Below, piece after piece: positions 26,188 through 35,889 of a DNA stretch of 64,000 bases (position 1 is the first letter of the stretch; each line of letters opens with the position of its first letter). The DNA lies in assembly GCF_021602585.1 (NCBI RefSeq), contig NZ_BQIP01000006.1, positions 124,001 to 188,000 on the forward strand, in the 5' to 3' direction. The DNA is from Pseudomonas faucium. Its GTDB lineage: Bacteria; Pseudomonadota; Gammaproteobacteria; Pseudomonadales; Pseudomonadaceae. The position numbers and the translations under genes were made by a program. Below the pieces are notes generated by a model. The model searched no databases, was not told the origin of the DNA, and saw only the letters and a list, made by a program, of their open reading frames with translations.

Positions 26188-27882
26188 TTACTGGGCCAGC
26201 TTCTTGTGCCGTACCCGGTGCGGCTGGGCAGCAGCATCGCCCAGGCGCTTCTTGCGGTCGGCTTCGTACTCGGTGTAGTTGCCCTCGAAGAACACCACGT
26301 TCGAGTCGTCCTCGTAGGCCAGGATGTGGGTGGCCACACGGTCCAGGAACCAACGGTCGTGGGAAATCACGATCGCGGCACCCGGGAAGTCCAGCAGGGC
26401 TTCTTCCAGCGAACGCAGGGTTTCGACGTCGAGGTCGTTGGACGGTTCGTCGAGCAGCAGGACGTTGCCGCCCTCCTTCAGGGTCAGGGCCAGGTGCAGG
26501 CGGCCACGCTCACCACCGGAGAGGTCCTTGACGAACTTCTGCTGGTCACCGCCCTTGAAGTTGAAGCGGCCAACGTAGGTGCGCGACGGGATCTCGTAGT
26601 TGCCGATGCGGATCATGTCGGAGCCGTCGGAAATCTGCTGGAACACGGTCTTGGCGCCATCCAGGTCCTCGCGGCTCTGGTCCACGCAGGCCAGCTGCAC
26701 GGTTTCGCCGATCTCGATGCTGCCCGAGTCCGGTTGCTCCTTGCCCATCAGCATGCGGAACAGGGTCGACTTACCGGCGCCGTTACCACCGATCACGCCG
26801 ACGATGGCGCCCTTAGGCATGGCGAACGACAGGTTGTCGATCAGCACGCGGTCGCCGTAGCCCTTGCTGACGTTCTTGAACTCGATGACCTTGTCGCCCA
26901 GGCGCGGGCCGGCCGGGATGTAGATCTCGTTGGTTTCGCTGCGCTTCTGGAATTCCTGCGACTGCATTTCTTCGAAGCGCTGCAGACGGGCCTTGGATTT
27001 GGACTGGCGAGCCTTGGCGCCTTTGCGCACCCACTCCAGTTCCTCTTTCATGGCCTTCTCGTGGGCGCTCTGCTGCTTGGATTCCTGCGCCAGGCGGTCC
27101 GACTTGGCTTCCAGCCAGCCCGAGTAGTTGCCTTCGTACGGGATGCCGGCGCCGCGGTCCAGCTCGAGGATCCAGCCGGCGACGTTGTCGAGGAAGTAAC
27201 GGTCGTGGGTAATGGCTACCACGGTGCCCGGGAAGTCGTGCAGGAAGCGCTCGAGCCAGGCCACCGAGTCGGCGTCCAGGTGGTTGGTCGGTTCGTCGAG
27301 CAGCAGCATGTCGGGGGCCGACAGCAGCAGGCGGCACAGCGCCACACGGCGCTTCTCGCCACCGGACAGGTGCTCGATGCGCGCATCCCAGGCCGGCAGG
27401 CGCAGGGCGTCGGCGGCGACGTCCAGCTGGCGCTCCAGGTTGTGGCCGTCGGCGGCCTGCAGGATGGCTTCGAGCTTGGCCTGCTCGGCGGCCAGCTTGT
27501 CGAAGTCGGCATCCGGTTCGGCGTAGGCGGCGTAGACCTCGTCCAGGCGCGCCTGGGCGTCCTTGATCACGCTGACCGCTTCCTCGACCACTTCGCGCAC
27601 GGACTTGTTCGGGTCCAGTTGCGGCTCCTGCGGCAGGTAGCCAACGTTGATGTCGGGCATCGGACGGGCTTCGCCGTCGAATTCCTTGTCGACGCCCGCC
27701 ATGATCCGCAGCAGGGTCGACTTACCCGCGCCGTTCAGGCCGAGTACGCCGATCTTGGCGCCTGGGAAGAACGACAGGGAAATATTCTTGAGAATTTCCC
27801 GCTTCGGCGGCACGACCTTGCTCAGCCGATGCATGGTGTAGACGTATGAACCTGTTTGGCCGTGTTTGTCACCTTTTGCCAT
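26188..27882 (-). CDS. ettA: energy-dependent translational throttle protein EttA (ABC-F)
   Basis: 564 aa ABC-F ATPase that binds the ribosomal E site and gates initiation-to-elongation according to ATP/ADP. Two nucleotide domains are seen. The first has GLNGAGKST, LSGGEKRRVALCR and LLLDEPTNHLD. The second has GGNGAGKST, LSGGERGRLHLA and LLLDEPSNDLD. The linker with KAKARQSKSKARL and the arm are present. The N-terminus (GDKHGQTGSYVYTMHRLSKVVPPKREILKN) is a few residues longer than in E. coli. Its 5' side is the left edge of the island. Confidence 0.95.
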   Translation of the reverse strand: MAKGDKHGQTGSYVYTMHRLSKVVPPKREILKNISLSFFPGAKIGVLGLNGAGKSTLLRIMAGVDKEFDGEARPMPDINVGYLPQEPQLDPNKSVREVVEEAVSVIKDAQARLDEVYAAYAEPDADFDKLAAEQAKLEAILQAADGHNLERQLDVAADALRLPAWDARIEHLSGGEKRRVALCRLLLSAPDMLLLDEPTNHLDADSVAWLERFLHDFPGTVVAITHDRYFLDNVAGWILELDRGAGIPYEGNYSGWLEAKSDRLAQESKQQSAHEKAMKEELEWVRKGAKARQSKSKARLQRFEEMQSQEFQKRSETNEIYIPAGPRLGDKVIEFKNVSKGYGDRVLIDNLSFAMPKGAIVGVIGGNGAGKSTLFRMLMGKEQPDSGSIEIGETVQLACVDQSREDLDGAKTVFQQISDGSDMIRIGNYEIPSRTYVGRFNFKGGDQQKFVKDLSGGERGRLHLALTLKEGGNVLLLDEPSNDLDVETLRSLEEALLDFPGAAIVISHDRWFLDRVATHILAYEDDSNVVFFEGNYTEYEADRKKRLGDAAAQPHRVRHKKLAQ

Positions 27883-28027
27883 CTTTGGATTACCTTTGAG
27901 TCAATGATTACGCGGCTTCGGAGAGATTCCAAGCCTGCGACTGAAAATTGGTGAAAGTCATGTCTAGGTTTGAGCCAGCACCGATTCGTTACTATACTCA
28001 AAAAAAGTTATGTTTTGGAGAAGAATC

Positions 28028-29317
28028 GTGGGTCACCAGATCATAGAAATAAGGATCAATGGTGCTAGAAGAAAGGTATTGGTGCAAGAGCACATTCCTG
28101 CTTACTACCCGAACCTATATGTGACCCTTGAGCAATCAAGACGGGCATTAAACACGCAACAAAAATATTTGGAACACATCGGGCTATTTGAAGATTTTTT
28201 AAAGTTTGAGTCGATCGATTTGATCGCCCGCTTGGAAGAGAGACCAACGTCTCGCTACCTTACAGATGACGAGATTTCCCGCTTTGTCGCTGATGCTGCA
28301 CTTAACAAGTCGACGCTCGCTAAAAAATTTGCTGGAATCCGCATGTTACCAACGGCTTACTCAACAGTTGGCAGCACACACGCACAGCAGAGACTTGAAG
28401 CTGTGCGTGACTACACAATATTTCTTTATGACAAGCTTGGTGAGGAAGCGACACGGGGAGCGGCAATAGACGATATTGTAAGTCGTCTTAACAGGAAGAT
28501 AAAAGCAGCCAAGCCTTCCTGGAAAAAGACCTCCAACAATGACATCAAAGGCCTGTCGACTGCAGAGCGAGATCGCCTATTAGAAATTATGCATCCAGAA
28601 AGCGCAACCAACCCATTTGCTAACAAAGCAATAAAACTTCGAAATTATATAATTTTGTTACTAGGCATTGATATGGGCCTGCGCCGTTCCGAAATGCTCT
28701 TGATCAAAGTTGGAGATATCCGGTGGCATAGCAGAGAGCTTTCAGTAATCAACCTCATAAATGAGGAAATTGATCCGCGCACGTTAGCCCCCCAATTCAA
28801 AACACACGAGCGTATTCTGGAGATGGGCGACGACCTTGCTTGGGCTCTTAAGCGATATATCGATACTTATCGAACTTCCAATGAGCAAACGTCTGAGGCG
28901 AAAAAACACCCTTTTCTGCTTGTCTCTCATAGACGGAATGAGGGCAAGCCACTAAGTGTTAAAGCGCTTGATGGCATTCTACCTCGGGTTGGGAAAGCCG
29001 TGCCGGAACTGGCACATGTTCATCCCCATGTGTTGCGTCATGATGCGGTCTACACTCTTCTAGAAAGCATGCGGGATGAGTTGGATATCCTTACGCCCGA
29101 GGACCGAACAACCAAGGTGCAAAAAGTACTAACTTATGCTTTCGGATGGAGCCATGGTTCTCATATGCCCAGCCTTTACGGAGCGAAATTCTGGAGAGAA
29201 GAAGCGAATAAAGCAATGAGAAAGCGCTCGGATAGATTCAAGACTATCAGAGATAGCGTTAATACAAAAAACCGCGAGGAAGGCTTACAAAGTGAATCCG
29301 TCGACTTCAGCACTTAA
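28028..29317 (+). CDS. tyrosine recombinase, first of a coupled trio
   Basis: 429 aa from GTG 28028, which has GGAG 7 nt upstream; an in-frame ATG at 28010 lacks a site. Counting from that ATG, the catalytic set is R225 (MGLRRSE), H340-V-L-R343-H344 (HPHVLRHD), W380 (FGWSHG) in the second His/Trp position, and nucleophile Y390 (SLYGAKFW). The set is complete, so this member should be active. AT-rich codons. Overlaps the next gene by 26 bp. Likely role: integration or excision of the island, by analogy with Tn554-type and recombinase-trio elements. Confidence 0.85.
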   Translation: MGHQIIEIRINGARRKVLVQEHIPAYYPNLYVTLEQSRRALNTQQKYLEHIGLFEDFLKFESIDLIARLEERPTSRYLTDDEISRFVADAALNKSTLAKKFAGIRMLPTAYSTVGSTHAQQRLEAVRDYTIFLYDKLGEEATRGAAIDDIVSRLNRKIKAAKPSWKKTSNNDIKGLSTAERDRLLEIMHPESATNPFANKAIKLRNYIILLLGIDMGLRRSEMLLIKVGDIRWHSRELSVINLINEEIDPRTLAPQFKTHERILEMGDDLAWALKRYIDTYRTSNEQTSEAKKHPFLLVSHRRNEGKPLSVKALDGILPRVGKAVPELAHVHPHVLRHDAVYTLLESMRDELDILTPEDRTTKVQKVLTYAFGWSHGSHMPSLYGAKFWREEANKAMRKRSDRFKTIRDSVNTKNREEGLQSESVDFST

Positions 29318-30881
29318 AGTACCCACCCAGAGCAGTTTAAGCACTTGGCTCGACACTCCACGCCTTGCCAGATGCGGCGATTTTTTCACTCCGTCCCAGC
29401 CAATGTGGTGGCCGGATAGATCATGCCGCTCAGCAATCAATTGGCAGTCCGCAATTTTTTGCGTTCCTAATAATTGGCAAGGTTGGTTGCACGCCGCCTT
29501 GGCCTACCGTATGGCAGAAGTTTCCCAGGGAACCATGGGTGTAGTAACGTCTGTCCTATCGCGCGCTGCTCTAGCCGGGCTAGACCCCCTCAACGATGAT
29601 CAGCTGATAGATCTACGCGAACGCTTCAACATGGGGGAGTTCTCCAGTCTTGTCGGTTTTATGGAGTTTTGGCAAAAATGTGAATCCCTAGAACAGCGTC
29701 CGTCACATGCTCTTCTAAAAGCTTATAAATCAACCCCCAGAAAGAAGCGAATAAAAAATGATGTCATCATGAGCTTAGATCCTGAACAGGGCCCATTCAC
29801 GCAGGTAGAACAAGACTCTCTGCATCATTGGGCGCATGAGCAGTTCTGTCATGGAAATCTGGATCCAGAGCGCTACCTCTATCTGCGCTTGCTAATGATC
29901 TACGGGCAGCGGGGGACACAGATTCGCATGGTAGTTTTTGATGATTTCATGAAGACTGATCAAGGCTACCAAATACGAATATTCTGGGCCAAGCAAAAAG
30001 GCGATGAAGCTGGATGGCGAGAAAAATTCGAAATCTTCAATTTGGACGAAGATCTTTATAATACTGTGCAAGCATACAAGGCGATCATACAAACCAGCCT
30101 TGAGCAAGAGTATCCCGGAAGGGCGGAGTGGAACAAGGCCATTAAGCACGTACCTCTTTTTCGCCGAAAATTATCCTATGAAGAGAAAAGTAATAGGTTA
30201 GGCGCTGTAATAGTTGACCTACCTGATTTAAGAGATCTTGAGCTTTCTCCCCTGGCAAAATTCCATGTCGCCGCCGGAGTTGCTAGAGAGTGGTTAGTGC
30301 AAATGGAAGGGATGCTGGGGTTTCCCATCTCGACGCGTACACATCAGCCCTTGAAAATTTCCAGAGGTCATCGCTTCAAGCACACACTCGGTACCGATCT
30401 TTCGAATGCTGGGCTGGATGAATGGTCAATCGCTAGCGCACTCATGCATTCCAACACTCGGACCGTTCGAAAATATCGAGCGGTATCAGCTGAGTTAATG
30501 AAGCTGATAGACGATAAGATGAGTGATCATCTCGCACTTGTTGTAGGAGCTTTTAAGGGCTCCATTGTACCGGATCGCGCGTCCGCCAAAAATGGGCAAC
30601 GCCTAGACCGCCAAATTGAGGATCTTGCCGTCTGCGGCGCCGATAGTTCCTGCTATCTGGATGCACCGTTTACGTGTTACGGCTGCATTAAATTCCAGCC
30701 GCTGCTTGACGCGGATCACAGTGCCGCGCTTGCGCGACTTGAAAGCCGCCGAGCGCAAACCATCAATCACGACAAAATTACCGGAGTGTTATGGGACCGT
30801 GCCATCCTTGCCTGTCGCAAAGTGATTCTTGATTGCAATGCGCAGCGCGCGCGAGGAATAAGTGTAGGACCTTACGAATGA
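29292..30881 (+). CDS. tyrosine recombinase-like protein, second of the trio
   Basis: 529 aa from GTG 29292. A phage-integrase-type C-terminal domain is seen: GQRGTQI (first Arg), GHRFKHTLGTDLSNAG, ALMHSNTRTVRKYRAV (His and Tyr). The second catalytic Arg of HxxR is Lys here (H-R-F-K-H), which may lower or alter activity. A Cys cluster follows at C448, C454, C462 and C465 (CGADSSC ... CYGC), suggesting a zinc knuckle. Coupled to both neighbours: 26-bp overlap upstream and ATGA overlap downstream. Confidence 0.8.
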   Translation: MNPSTSALKVPTQSSLSTWLDTPRLARCGDFFTPSQPMWWPDRSCRSAINWQSAIFCVPNNWQGWLHAALAYRMAEVSQGTMGVVTSVLSRAALAGLDPLNDDQLIDLRERFNMGEFSSLVGFMEFWQKCESLEQRPSHALLKAYKSTPRKKRIKNDVIMSLDPEQGPFTQVEQDSLHHWAHEQFCHGNLDPERYLYLRLLMIYGQRGTQIRMVVFDDFMKTDQGYQIRIFWAKQKGDEAGWREKFEIFNLDEDLYNTVQAYKAIIQTSLEQEYPGRAEWNKAIKHVPLFRRKLSYEEKSNRLGAVIVDLPDLRDLELSPLAKFHVAAGVAREWLVQMEGMLGFPISTRTHQPLKISRGHRFKHTLGTDLSNAGLDEWSIASALMHSNTRTVRKYRAVSAELMKLIDDKMSDHLALVVGAFKGSIVPDRASAKNGQRLDRQIEDLAVCGADSSCYLDAPFTCYGCIKFQPLLDADHSAALARLESRRAQTINHDKITGVLWDRAILACRKVILDCNAQRARGISVGPYE

Positions 30882-33088
30882 GCACTATCGTCGATTTTAA
30901 ACCGCTCAACCATGCCGATGCTAAGGCACAACTGGATGCCTTTATCATCTGGGCTCAGATAGTTTTGCCCAAGGGAGTTGCCTATCAAAGAGTTCACGCG
31001 GGCATTCAATGGGATATGGATTCATGGCATGACTCAGGAATTCCCAGCTGCGCATTTACTGCGTATAAATCACCCAGAAATACAAATTCAAACTCAAAAG
31101 TTTTCATGCAATCCTCATTCATGGATTTCGCCAAAGCAATTATCGTTCACTACAGAGTATTTCAAGGAAAAAAATCAGCGAAAGATATGCTGTATGGCAC
31201 CAGAATCCTTGAAGCCGCACTCCTGGAACTAACAGGCACTAGTGACGTAACAAAAACTTCAGCGGCGGTATGCAATAGAGCGTGTGAGCATCTGACAATC
31301 GATTACCCACGTGGCAATAGCGCGTACAGCATCAGCAAATATCTTGAGAAGATTGTCTTATTCATGGGAAACAAAGGGCTACTCGCAAAGCCCTTTCGAT
31401 GGGTATCGCCGCTCCGGTACAAAGATTCAGGCACGTTAAAGGAGCAGCAGGCCAATAGCGAGCGAAAACTACCGAGCCGTGAGTCTATTCAAGCCTTAGG
31501 CGAAATTTTTAATAATGACATAACCAGCCCATTAGACATCATAACCGTCTCTGCCTGCGCTCTTTTGCTTAGCCAACCAGGTCGTATTGGTGAGCTAGCC
31601 GATGTTGAGCATGACTGCGTAGTCTTCAAAACTGACGCTGAGGGCGGGCAACGCATGTTCCTCCGCTGGTATGCGGAGAAAGGTTTCGGAGCGACTACCA
31701 AGCCTGTTGTGACAGGCATGGAATCCTCAATCGAACGTGTATTAAAACTCTTGATACCAATCACTGATGAAGCCCGAGCATATGCGGCATGGCTTGAGGA
31801 CCATCCTCATGATTTTCCGCCGCATAGTGATTTACCGATCAAGGGGCCAGATGAGCCATTATCTTATGAGGAAGCTTGTGCAGCGCTGAAAATTATTTAT
31901 ACAGGCCGATACGCTGCGAGAACACTTTTCAAAGATCAATGGCTCAATTCCCTGTCAAATCGCAGAGCTTTAAGCCCTGACGCCCAGACAGTATTGGATG
32001 AAATAAGAGAAGGCTGGGACATCAGTAAAGGGCAGCGTGTCTATGAAAACGGTAAACTGAACCGCTTTGAATTTACAGATAAAGCCGTTATCACGTTACG
32101 AAAACTGAATATTCTCATTCGTGAAAAATATCTACCTAAGCACTTTCCCTTTACCACACCTGCTGAGGACGGTAAAAAGCGCGTGAAGTATCGTGATGCG
32201 CTGTTTACCGTGCGAACAGGCTCTCTGCCCAATGAAACAAAGAGCCCCGTCGCAATGCAGCGGGACTTTGGAGTTGAAATCTCCGCCAGCCATGTTCGGA
32301 TGGTGGCCCAGCTAGGAGGCGCTTCACATTCGCAAAGCATCTTCCAGCGGCACGGATACGGAGAGCTCAAGGTGAACACTCATGCTTTTCGTCATGAGCT
32401 GAATACGGAGATGCATCGGGCGGGACTTTCACAACTGCTAATTGATGCATTTTCAGGACGCACTAACCAGGGTTCAGTTTATAATCATGAAAGCATCAAA
32501 GAACGCACCCAGGCTGTGGCGGCGGTTCACCCAAAGACCAAGCAGAGCAACACAGCGAAGTGTTTTGAAAAAATTGTGACCAATCAGCCAATTAAGCTCA
32601 GCGAGCTAGTTGATCTTAGCGAAAGCGATCAGGATCGCATTATACATAGAACTCACCTAGGCCTGTGCATTCACTCGTTTGAGAGTGAGCCTTGCCCTAA
32701 AATGGGCGCATGTCTAACTTGTGGAAACTTGGGATGCATCAAAGGTGATGATGTAAGGCTAGCCAACCTGAAAGAGGAGAGATTATATCTGAAACAGCGT
32801 TATGCGCATGCGGTTGCTGCTGAAGCCAGAGAGGTCTTTGGCGCATCTGAATGGTGCAAAAAAACAGCATTGGACCTGCTCAAGTGCGATGCATTGATCA
32901 AAGTTTTAGAAAACCCTGAGCTCAAAAACGGCGACATTGTGTGGAATAGCGATAACGGTTGGAACCTGACAAAAAATGCTGCCGCCATGGCAGGATTGAT
33001 TGACGCAAAATCAATAACAGAGCCGACACAAACGGCATTGCCATCGTTAAAAGATCTGTCAGCCATGCTGGACAATATTGAGGTATAG
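30878..33088 (+). CDS. large tyrosine recombinase-like protein, third of the trio
   Basis: 736 aa from ATG 30878, overlapping the previous stop (ATGA) with agga upstream. Integrase-like motifs: SQPGRIGEL (first Arg), HAFRHELNTEMHRAGL (HxxRH), then FSGRTNQGSVYNHES, with Tyr present but Arg where His/Trp is usual. The C-terminus has a Cys-rich cluster (LCIHSFESEPCPKMGACLTCGNLGC), probably zinc-binding, and a long helical tail. Size and position recall TnpB of Tn554-like elements; homology is unproven here. Confidence 0.78.
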   Translation: MSTIVDFKPLNHADAKAQLDAFIIWAQIVLPKGVAYQRVHAGIQWDMDSWHDSGIPSCAFTAYKSPRNTNSNSKVFMQSSFMDFAKAIIVHYRVFQGKKSAKDMLYGTRILEAALLELTGTSDVTKTSAAVCNRACEHLTIDYPRGNSAYSISKYLEKIVLFMGNKGLLAKPFRWVSPLRYKDSGTLKEQQANSERKLPSRESIQALGEIFNNDITSPLDIITVSACALLLSQPGRIGELADVEHDCVVFKTDAEGGQRMFLRWYAEKGFGATTKPVVTGMESSIERVLKLLIPITDEARAYAAWLEDHPHDFPPHSDLPIKGPDEPLSYEEACAALKIIYTGRYAARTLFKDQWLNSLSNRRALSPDAQTVLDEIREGWDISKGQRVYENGKLNRFEFTDKAVITLRKLNILIREKYLPKHFPFTTPAEDGKKRVKYRDALFTVRTGSLPNETKSPVAMQRDFGVEISASHVRMVAQLGGASHSQSIFQRHGYGELKVNTHAFRHELNTEMHRAGLSQLLIDAFSGRTNQGSVYNHESIKERTQAVAAVHPKTKQSNTAKCFEKIVTNQPIKLSELVDLSESDQDRIIHRTHLGLCIHSFESEPCPKMGACLTCGNLGCIKGDDVRLANLKEERLYLKQRYAHAVAAEAREVFGASEWCKKTALDLLKCDALIKVLENPELKNGDIVWNSDNGWNLTKNAAAMAGLIDAKSITEPTQTALPSLKDLSAMLDNIEV

Positions 33089-33090
33089 CA

Positions 33091-33483
33091 ATGGGACACT
33101 TAACAAAAAATGACGAAGTTCGCATAATTAAGCTGATTGAAGACTGGGCAGAGCCAAAGTTAACATGGCCCCTTCTAGTAGATGTTTGCAAAAAGAAGCT
33201 CAATATCAGTCGCGCGCGTCAGTCCTTAATGAAATTGCCAGCGGTGAATATGGCAATGAAGTATCGTAAGGCTGCACTCAAGGCTCCGACTGAGAAGCCT
33301 GGGTGGATTAAAGACATTCATCTTGCAAACGAGCGTATTGAAAAGCTGACTGAAGCTAATCAGCAGCTAAAGGCTATCAATCAGCAGCTTCTTACCCGCT
33401 TCCTCACATGGCAGGCAAACGCTGATATGCATGGTTTATCTCAATCAATCTTAGATCGGCCACTGATTCAATTCAAAAAGTAA
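33091..33483 (+). CDS. small coiled-coil accessory protein of the recombinase cassette (130 aa)
   Basis: Starts 2 bp after the third recombinase with GAGG upstream, so it is part of the same transcript. Basic N-terminal half (MGHLTKNDEVRIIKLIEDW, VDVCKKKLNISRARQSLMKLPAV) and a coiled coil near 85-112 (HLANERIEKLTEANQQLKAINQQLLTRF). It resembles in size and position TnpC, the small accessory protein of Tn554. DNA binding is likely but inferred. Confidence 0.75.
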   Translation: MGHLTKNDEVRIIKLIEDWAEPKLTWPLLVDVCKKKLNISRARQSLMKLPAVNMAMKYRKAALKAPTEKPGWIKDIHLANERIEKLTEANQQLKAINQQLLTRFLTWQANADMHGLSQSILDRPLIQFKK

Positions 33484-34098
33484 TGAGGAAGCCGAGCTCT
33501 AGAAATTGCAACTCAGCCCCGCGGCTAAGCGTCAGATCAACCAGGATCCATAGAGGCTGGGCGAGATCAAGAGACTTTCGCGCTAACCCTTTGAATGGTG
33601 AAGGACCTGGGGTCCGAGCGTGCAACCGCTCTCAATCAAAGGTGCGTAATTTCGCCTCGCGACAACAGCCCGCCGGACAGCCTCTGATTTGCACAGCGCC
33701 CATGAGAATTGGTTTTACTGAACTATTGACGAATTACCTACGTGATTTAAGAGCGCTCTGCGCCATCGCGAACGGAGGAATCGTAGCTCTGAAGCATGCG
33801 AATTAAGCCGTATGATCGGCCTGTAATGCGAAATAAAGTCCCTCTAAAAAAAATTTTAAACGGGCGTATTTTCTAGGCTTCACAGACACGCCTCATGCTT
33901 TGGTGTTCCACTGGATCAACCTGGCGCTATTGAAGGGGCTGAGCATGGCGTGCGCGCCTCGGCTGCTGCTGCGTTGGCACAACTGAGGTTCTCTGTAAAA
34001 TACCCCGTAAAATGCTCGGGAAGCTGTGAGTATGCGAAGCGCAGAAAGGTCCGTGAGCAAGCCAACCCCAGCTGAAATAGTGCCTGCGGGATGCAGCT

Positions 34099-34159
34099 TG
34101 TAAACCACTTTTTTTACCTGTAAACCACATAGGTTTACAGGTAAAAAAAGTGGTTTACA
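34099..34159. repeat. perfect 28-bp inverted repeat with iterated TGTAAACCAC
   Basis: Arms 34099-34126 and 34132-34159 are perfectly complementary around a 5-nt centre (acata). Within them the 10-mer tgtaaaccac occurs at 34099 and 34119 on the plus strand, and as its complement gtggtttaca at 34150. A one-mismatch complement lies at 34130. The layout of short inverted sites with fixed spacing looks like a recombinase core or operator site. Stem without a clean T-tract, so a terminator is less likely. Confidence 0.85.
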
Positions 34160-34226
34160 CGGCCTTCGCTGCCCGCGGCGGATGACAGCTGTTGGCCGTT
34201 AACTGCCCGCAGGCAAAGGCAGCTTC

Positions 34227-34266
34227 GGGTCGAGAGTAGCCAGTCGCGACGGACCGCTTTCGACCC
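34227..34266. repeat. island dispersed repeat, copy A
   Basis: gggtcgagagtagccagtcg...gctttcgaccc. Ends gggtcga/tcgaccc are inverted. Related copies at 39355-39394 and 44941-44980. Confidence 0.75.
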
Positions 34267-34365
34267 ACAGCCGCCGTTAGAGACATGCAGCAATCGGCCT
34301 AAAGCCCCCATCTGAAGAGCAATAGATGATCGCTTGGTTGCCGTTACGGGCATCCCCTTTGAGCT

Positions 34366-35889
34366 TCAGGGGCCAACGCGCCCCATTCCTCCCAGAGAAA
34401 GCAGGTGACCTATGCGCCTTGAGGCCTGCTTCATGTTCTCTATCAGGGAAGGTACGTCACAGTCTTCCTTGCGGTACTGCGGTATCGTCGCAGAGATTGA
34501 GCCAGCAATCTGCCCATCGATGAAAATCGGAACGCCGATACCAAAGGCGCCTAGAACCCGTTCACCATCACCCACCGACCATCCTCGCTCTCTGATCGAC
34601 TGAAGGTCAGCCCGAAGCTTGGAGTGCGAAGTGATTGTCGCATCGGTGAGTTTCTCCAGTTTCAAGCCCTCAGCAAAATCTGCTGGCAAGTGGGCCAGCA
34701 CAGCCTTACCGGCGCCACCGGCATACAGCGGGACATCAACCCCAGTTTCCAGTTTGTACTGGATAGGCCTCCAGCCTTGAGTAACATCAAGGAACTGGGC
34801 TTTGGAGGTAGTTCCGTCAAACGAGAGATACGCGATTGTTTCTCCCGTTTCCTTCACCAGAGAATCGACTATGGACTTGCAGAGCTTCACCGGAGAGTAG
34901 GTTTCATTGCTGAGTAGTGCAGCCCACTGGTGTAGCCGGGCAGCCGGGTAAATCACCTGCCCGTCGATATGGATCAAACGTTCAAGGGTGGCAGATTCAA
35001 TAATTTTCTTGGCAGTTGCCGCATTGCATTGCAACTGGGCGGCCATGCCCAATCTGCATTTGTACCCATTGGGCTCCGCGCACACCAACTGCAGCAGCCC
35101 CTCAAGCCGGGCAACAATAGCACTGTCTCCATCGCTGACTACCTCACGACCGAAGCTATCCGACACGCCTACTGCCTGTGATAACCGATCAGCAACCTCA
35201 TCAAGTTTGGCCCGGGCGGCATGTCGTACCTTGGCATCAAGGCCCCCAAGATCGTGAAGCGATACCGAAATCACCAGCCCCGGTGCCAACCTCCTCACCA
35301 CCATGGAGACCGCTGAGGGAAACTCGGACTCCGAGATGCTTTGGGGTGGTTCGATCGGTGTTTGGCGAGGTGGGATGTCATCCGGCGACGGATGCTTTCG
35401 AAGGAACTCACTGAACCCTCTACCGATATCTCCGAACTCCAAGGGGAAGGGATTTCCGCTCTTCGGTCTGAAGAACAAGGTGGCCGGGGCTTCACCACAG
35501 TGAAGAACGTAGTAGCCGTTCAAATGCGGCGCATAGACCGACAGTAAGGCTGCTTGCTTTGCACTCTCCGCCAAGCCATCGAGGAGATGCCGAGCTGTAT
35601 TCACCAAAGCACTGCGATTATTCAAGGCGTGCATCAGTACCCTGAAGCGCGGGCCCACTCGATACTTTCCAACCCCCTCTTCAACCGCAAAATTTCGGTC
35701 AACCAAGGCCACCAAGATGCGGTTGACGGTACTTCTGCTCTCTCCAAGATCGTGGGCTAGCTCTCTTACGCCCCACGCGTCTCCATCCGCTCGTCTGACC
35801 AAAGCATCCATTACCTCAATCAATCGACCGTGGCTGGATGTGGCTGCAGGGGCTTTGGAAGCCAGAATTTGAGAGGGCGCGATAGGCAT
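34366..35889 (-). CDS. IclR-type regulator with a duplicated architecture
   Basis: 507 aa from ATG 35889; GTG 35955 in frame is possible, and neither has a clear ribosome site. This is twice the usual IclR length of about 250. First half: HTH (VRELAHDLGESRSTVNRILVALVDR) and an effector domain (LLDGLAESAKQAALLSVY...). Second half: a divergent HTH-like segment (RLGMAAQLQCNAATAKKIIESATLERL) and a full effector domain (VKETGETIAYLSF, YAGGAGKAVLAHLP, SVGDGERVLGAFGIGVPIF). It probably controls the divergent operon at 36060 in response to its substrate. Confidence 0.85.
   Translation of the reverse strand: MPIAPSQILASKAPAATSSHGRLIEVMDALVRRADGDAWGVRELAHDLGESRSTVNRILVALVDRNFAVEEGVGKYRVGPRFRVLMHALNNRSALVNTARHLLDGLAESAKQAALLSVYAPHLNGYYVLHCGEAPATLFFRPKSGNPFPLEFGDIGRGFSEFLRKHPSPDDIPPRQTPIEPPQSISESEFPSAVSMVVRRLAPGLVISVSLHDLGGLDAKVRHAARAKLDEVADRLSQAVGVSDSFGREVVSDGDSAIVARLEGLLQLVCAEPNGYKCRLGMAAQLQCNAATAKKIIESATLERLIHIDGQVIYPAARLHQWAALLSNETYSPVKLCKSIVDSLVKETGETIAYLSFDGTTSKAQFLDVTQGWRPIQYKLETGVDVPLYAGGAGKAVLAHLPADFAEGLKLEKLTDATITSHSKLRADLQSIRERGWSVGDGERVLGAFGIGVPIFIDGQIAGSISATIPQYRKEDCDVPSLIENMKQASRRIGHLLSLGGMGRVGP

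Larger units (their letters stand above)
33484..34365. other. non-coding 0.9 kb downstream of the recombinase cassette
   Basis: No open frame here has a convincing start, ribosome site or recognisable product. It contains a perfect 28-bp inverted repeat (34099-34159) and one copy of the island's 40-bp repeat (34227-34266). Composition shifts from AT-rich to mixed at about 33.9 kb. It could hold an att or junction site between the recombinase module and the catabolic module. Confidence 0.55.

Noticed and set aside
33893-34108. A 71-aa minus-strand frame near the 28-bp inverted repeat
   Set aside because: No ribosome site, no similarity I recognise, and it runs into the inverted repeat.
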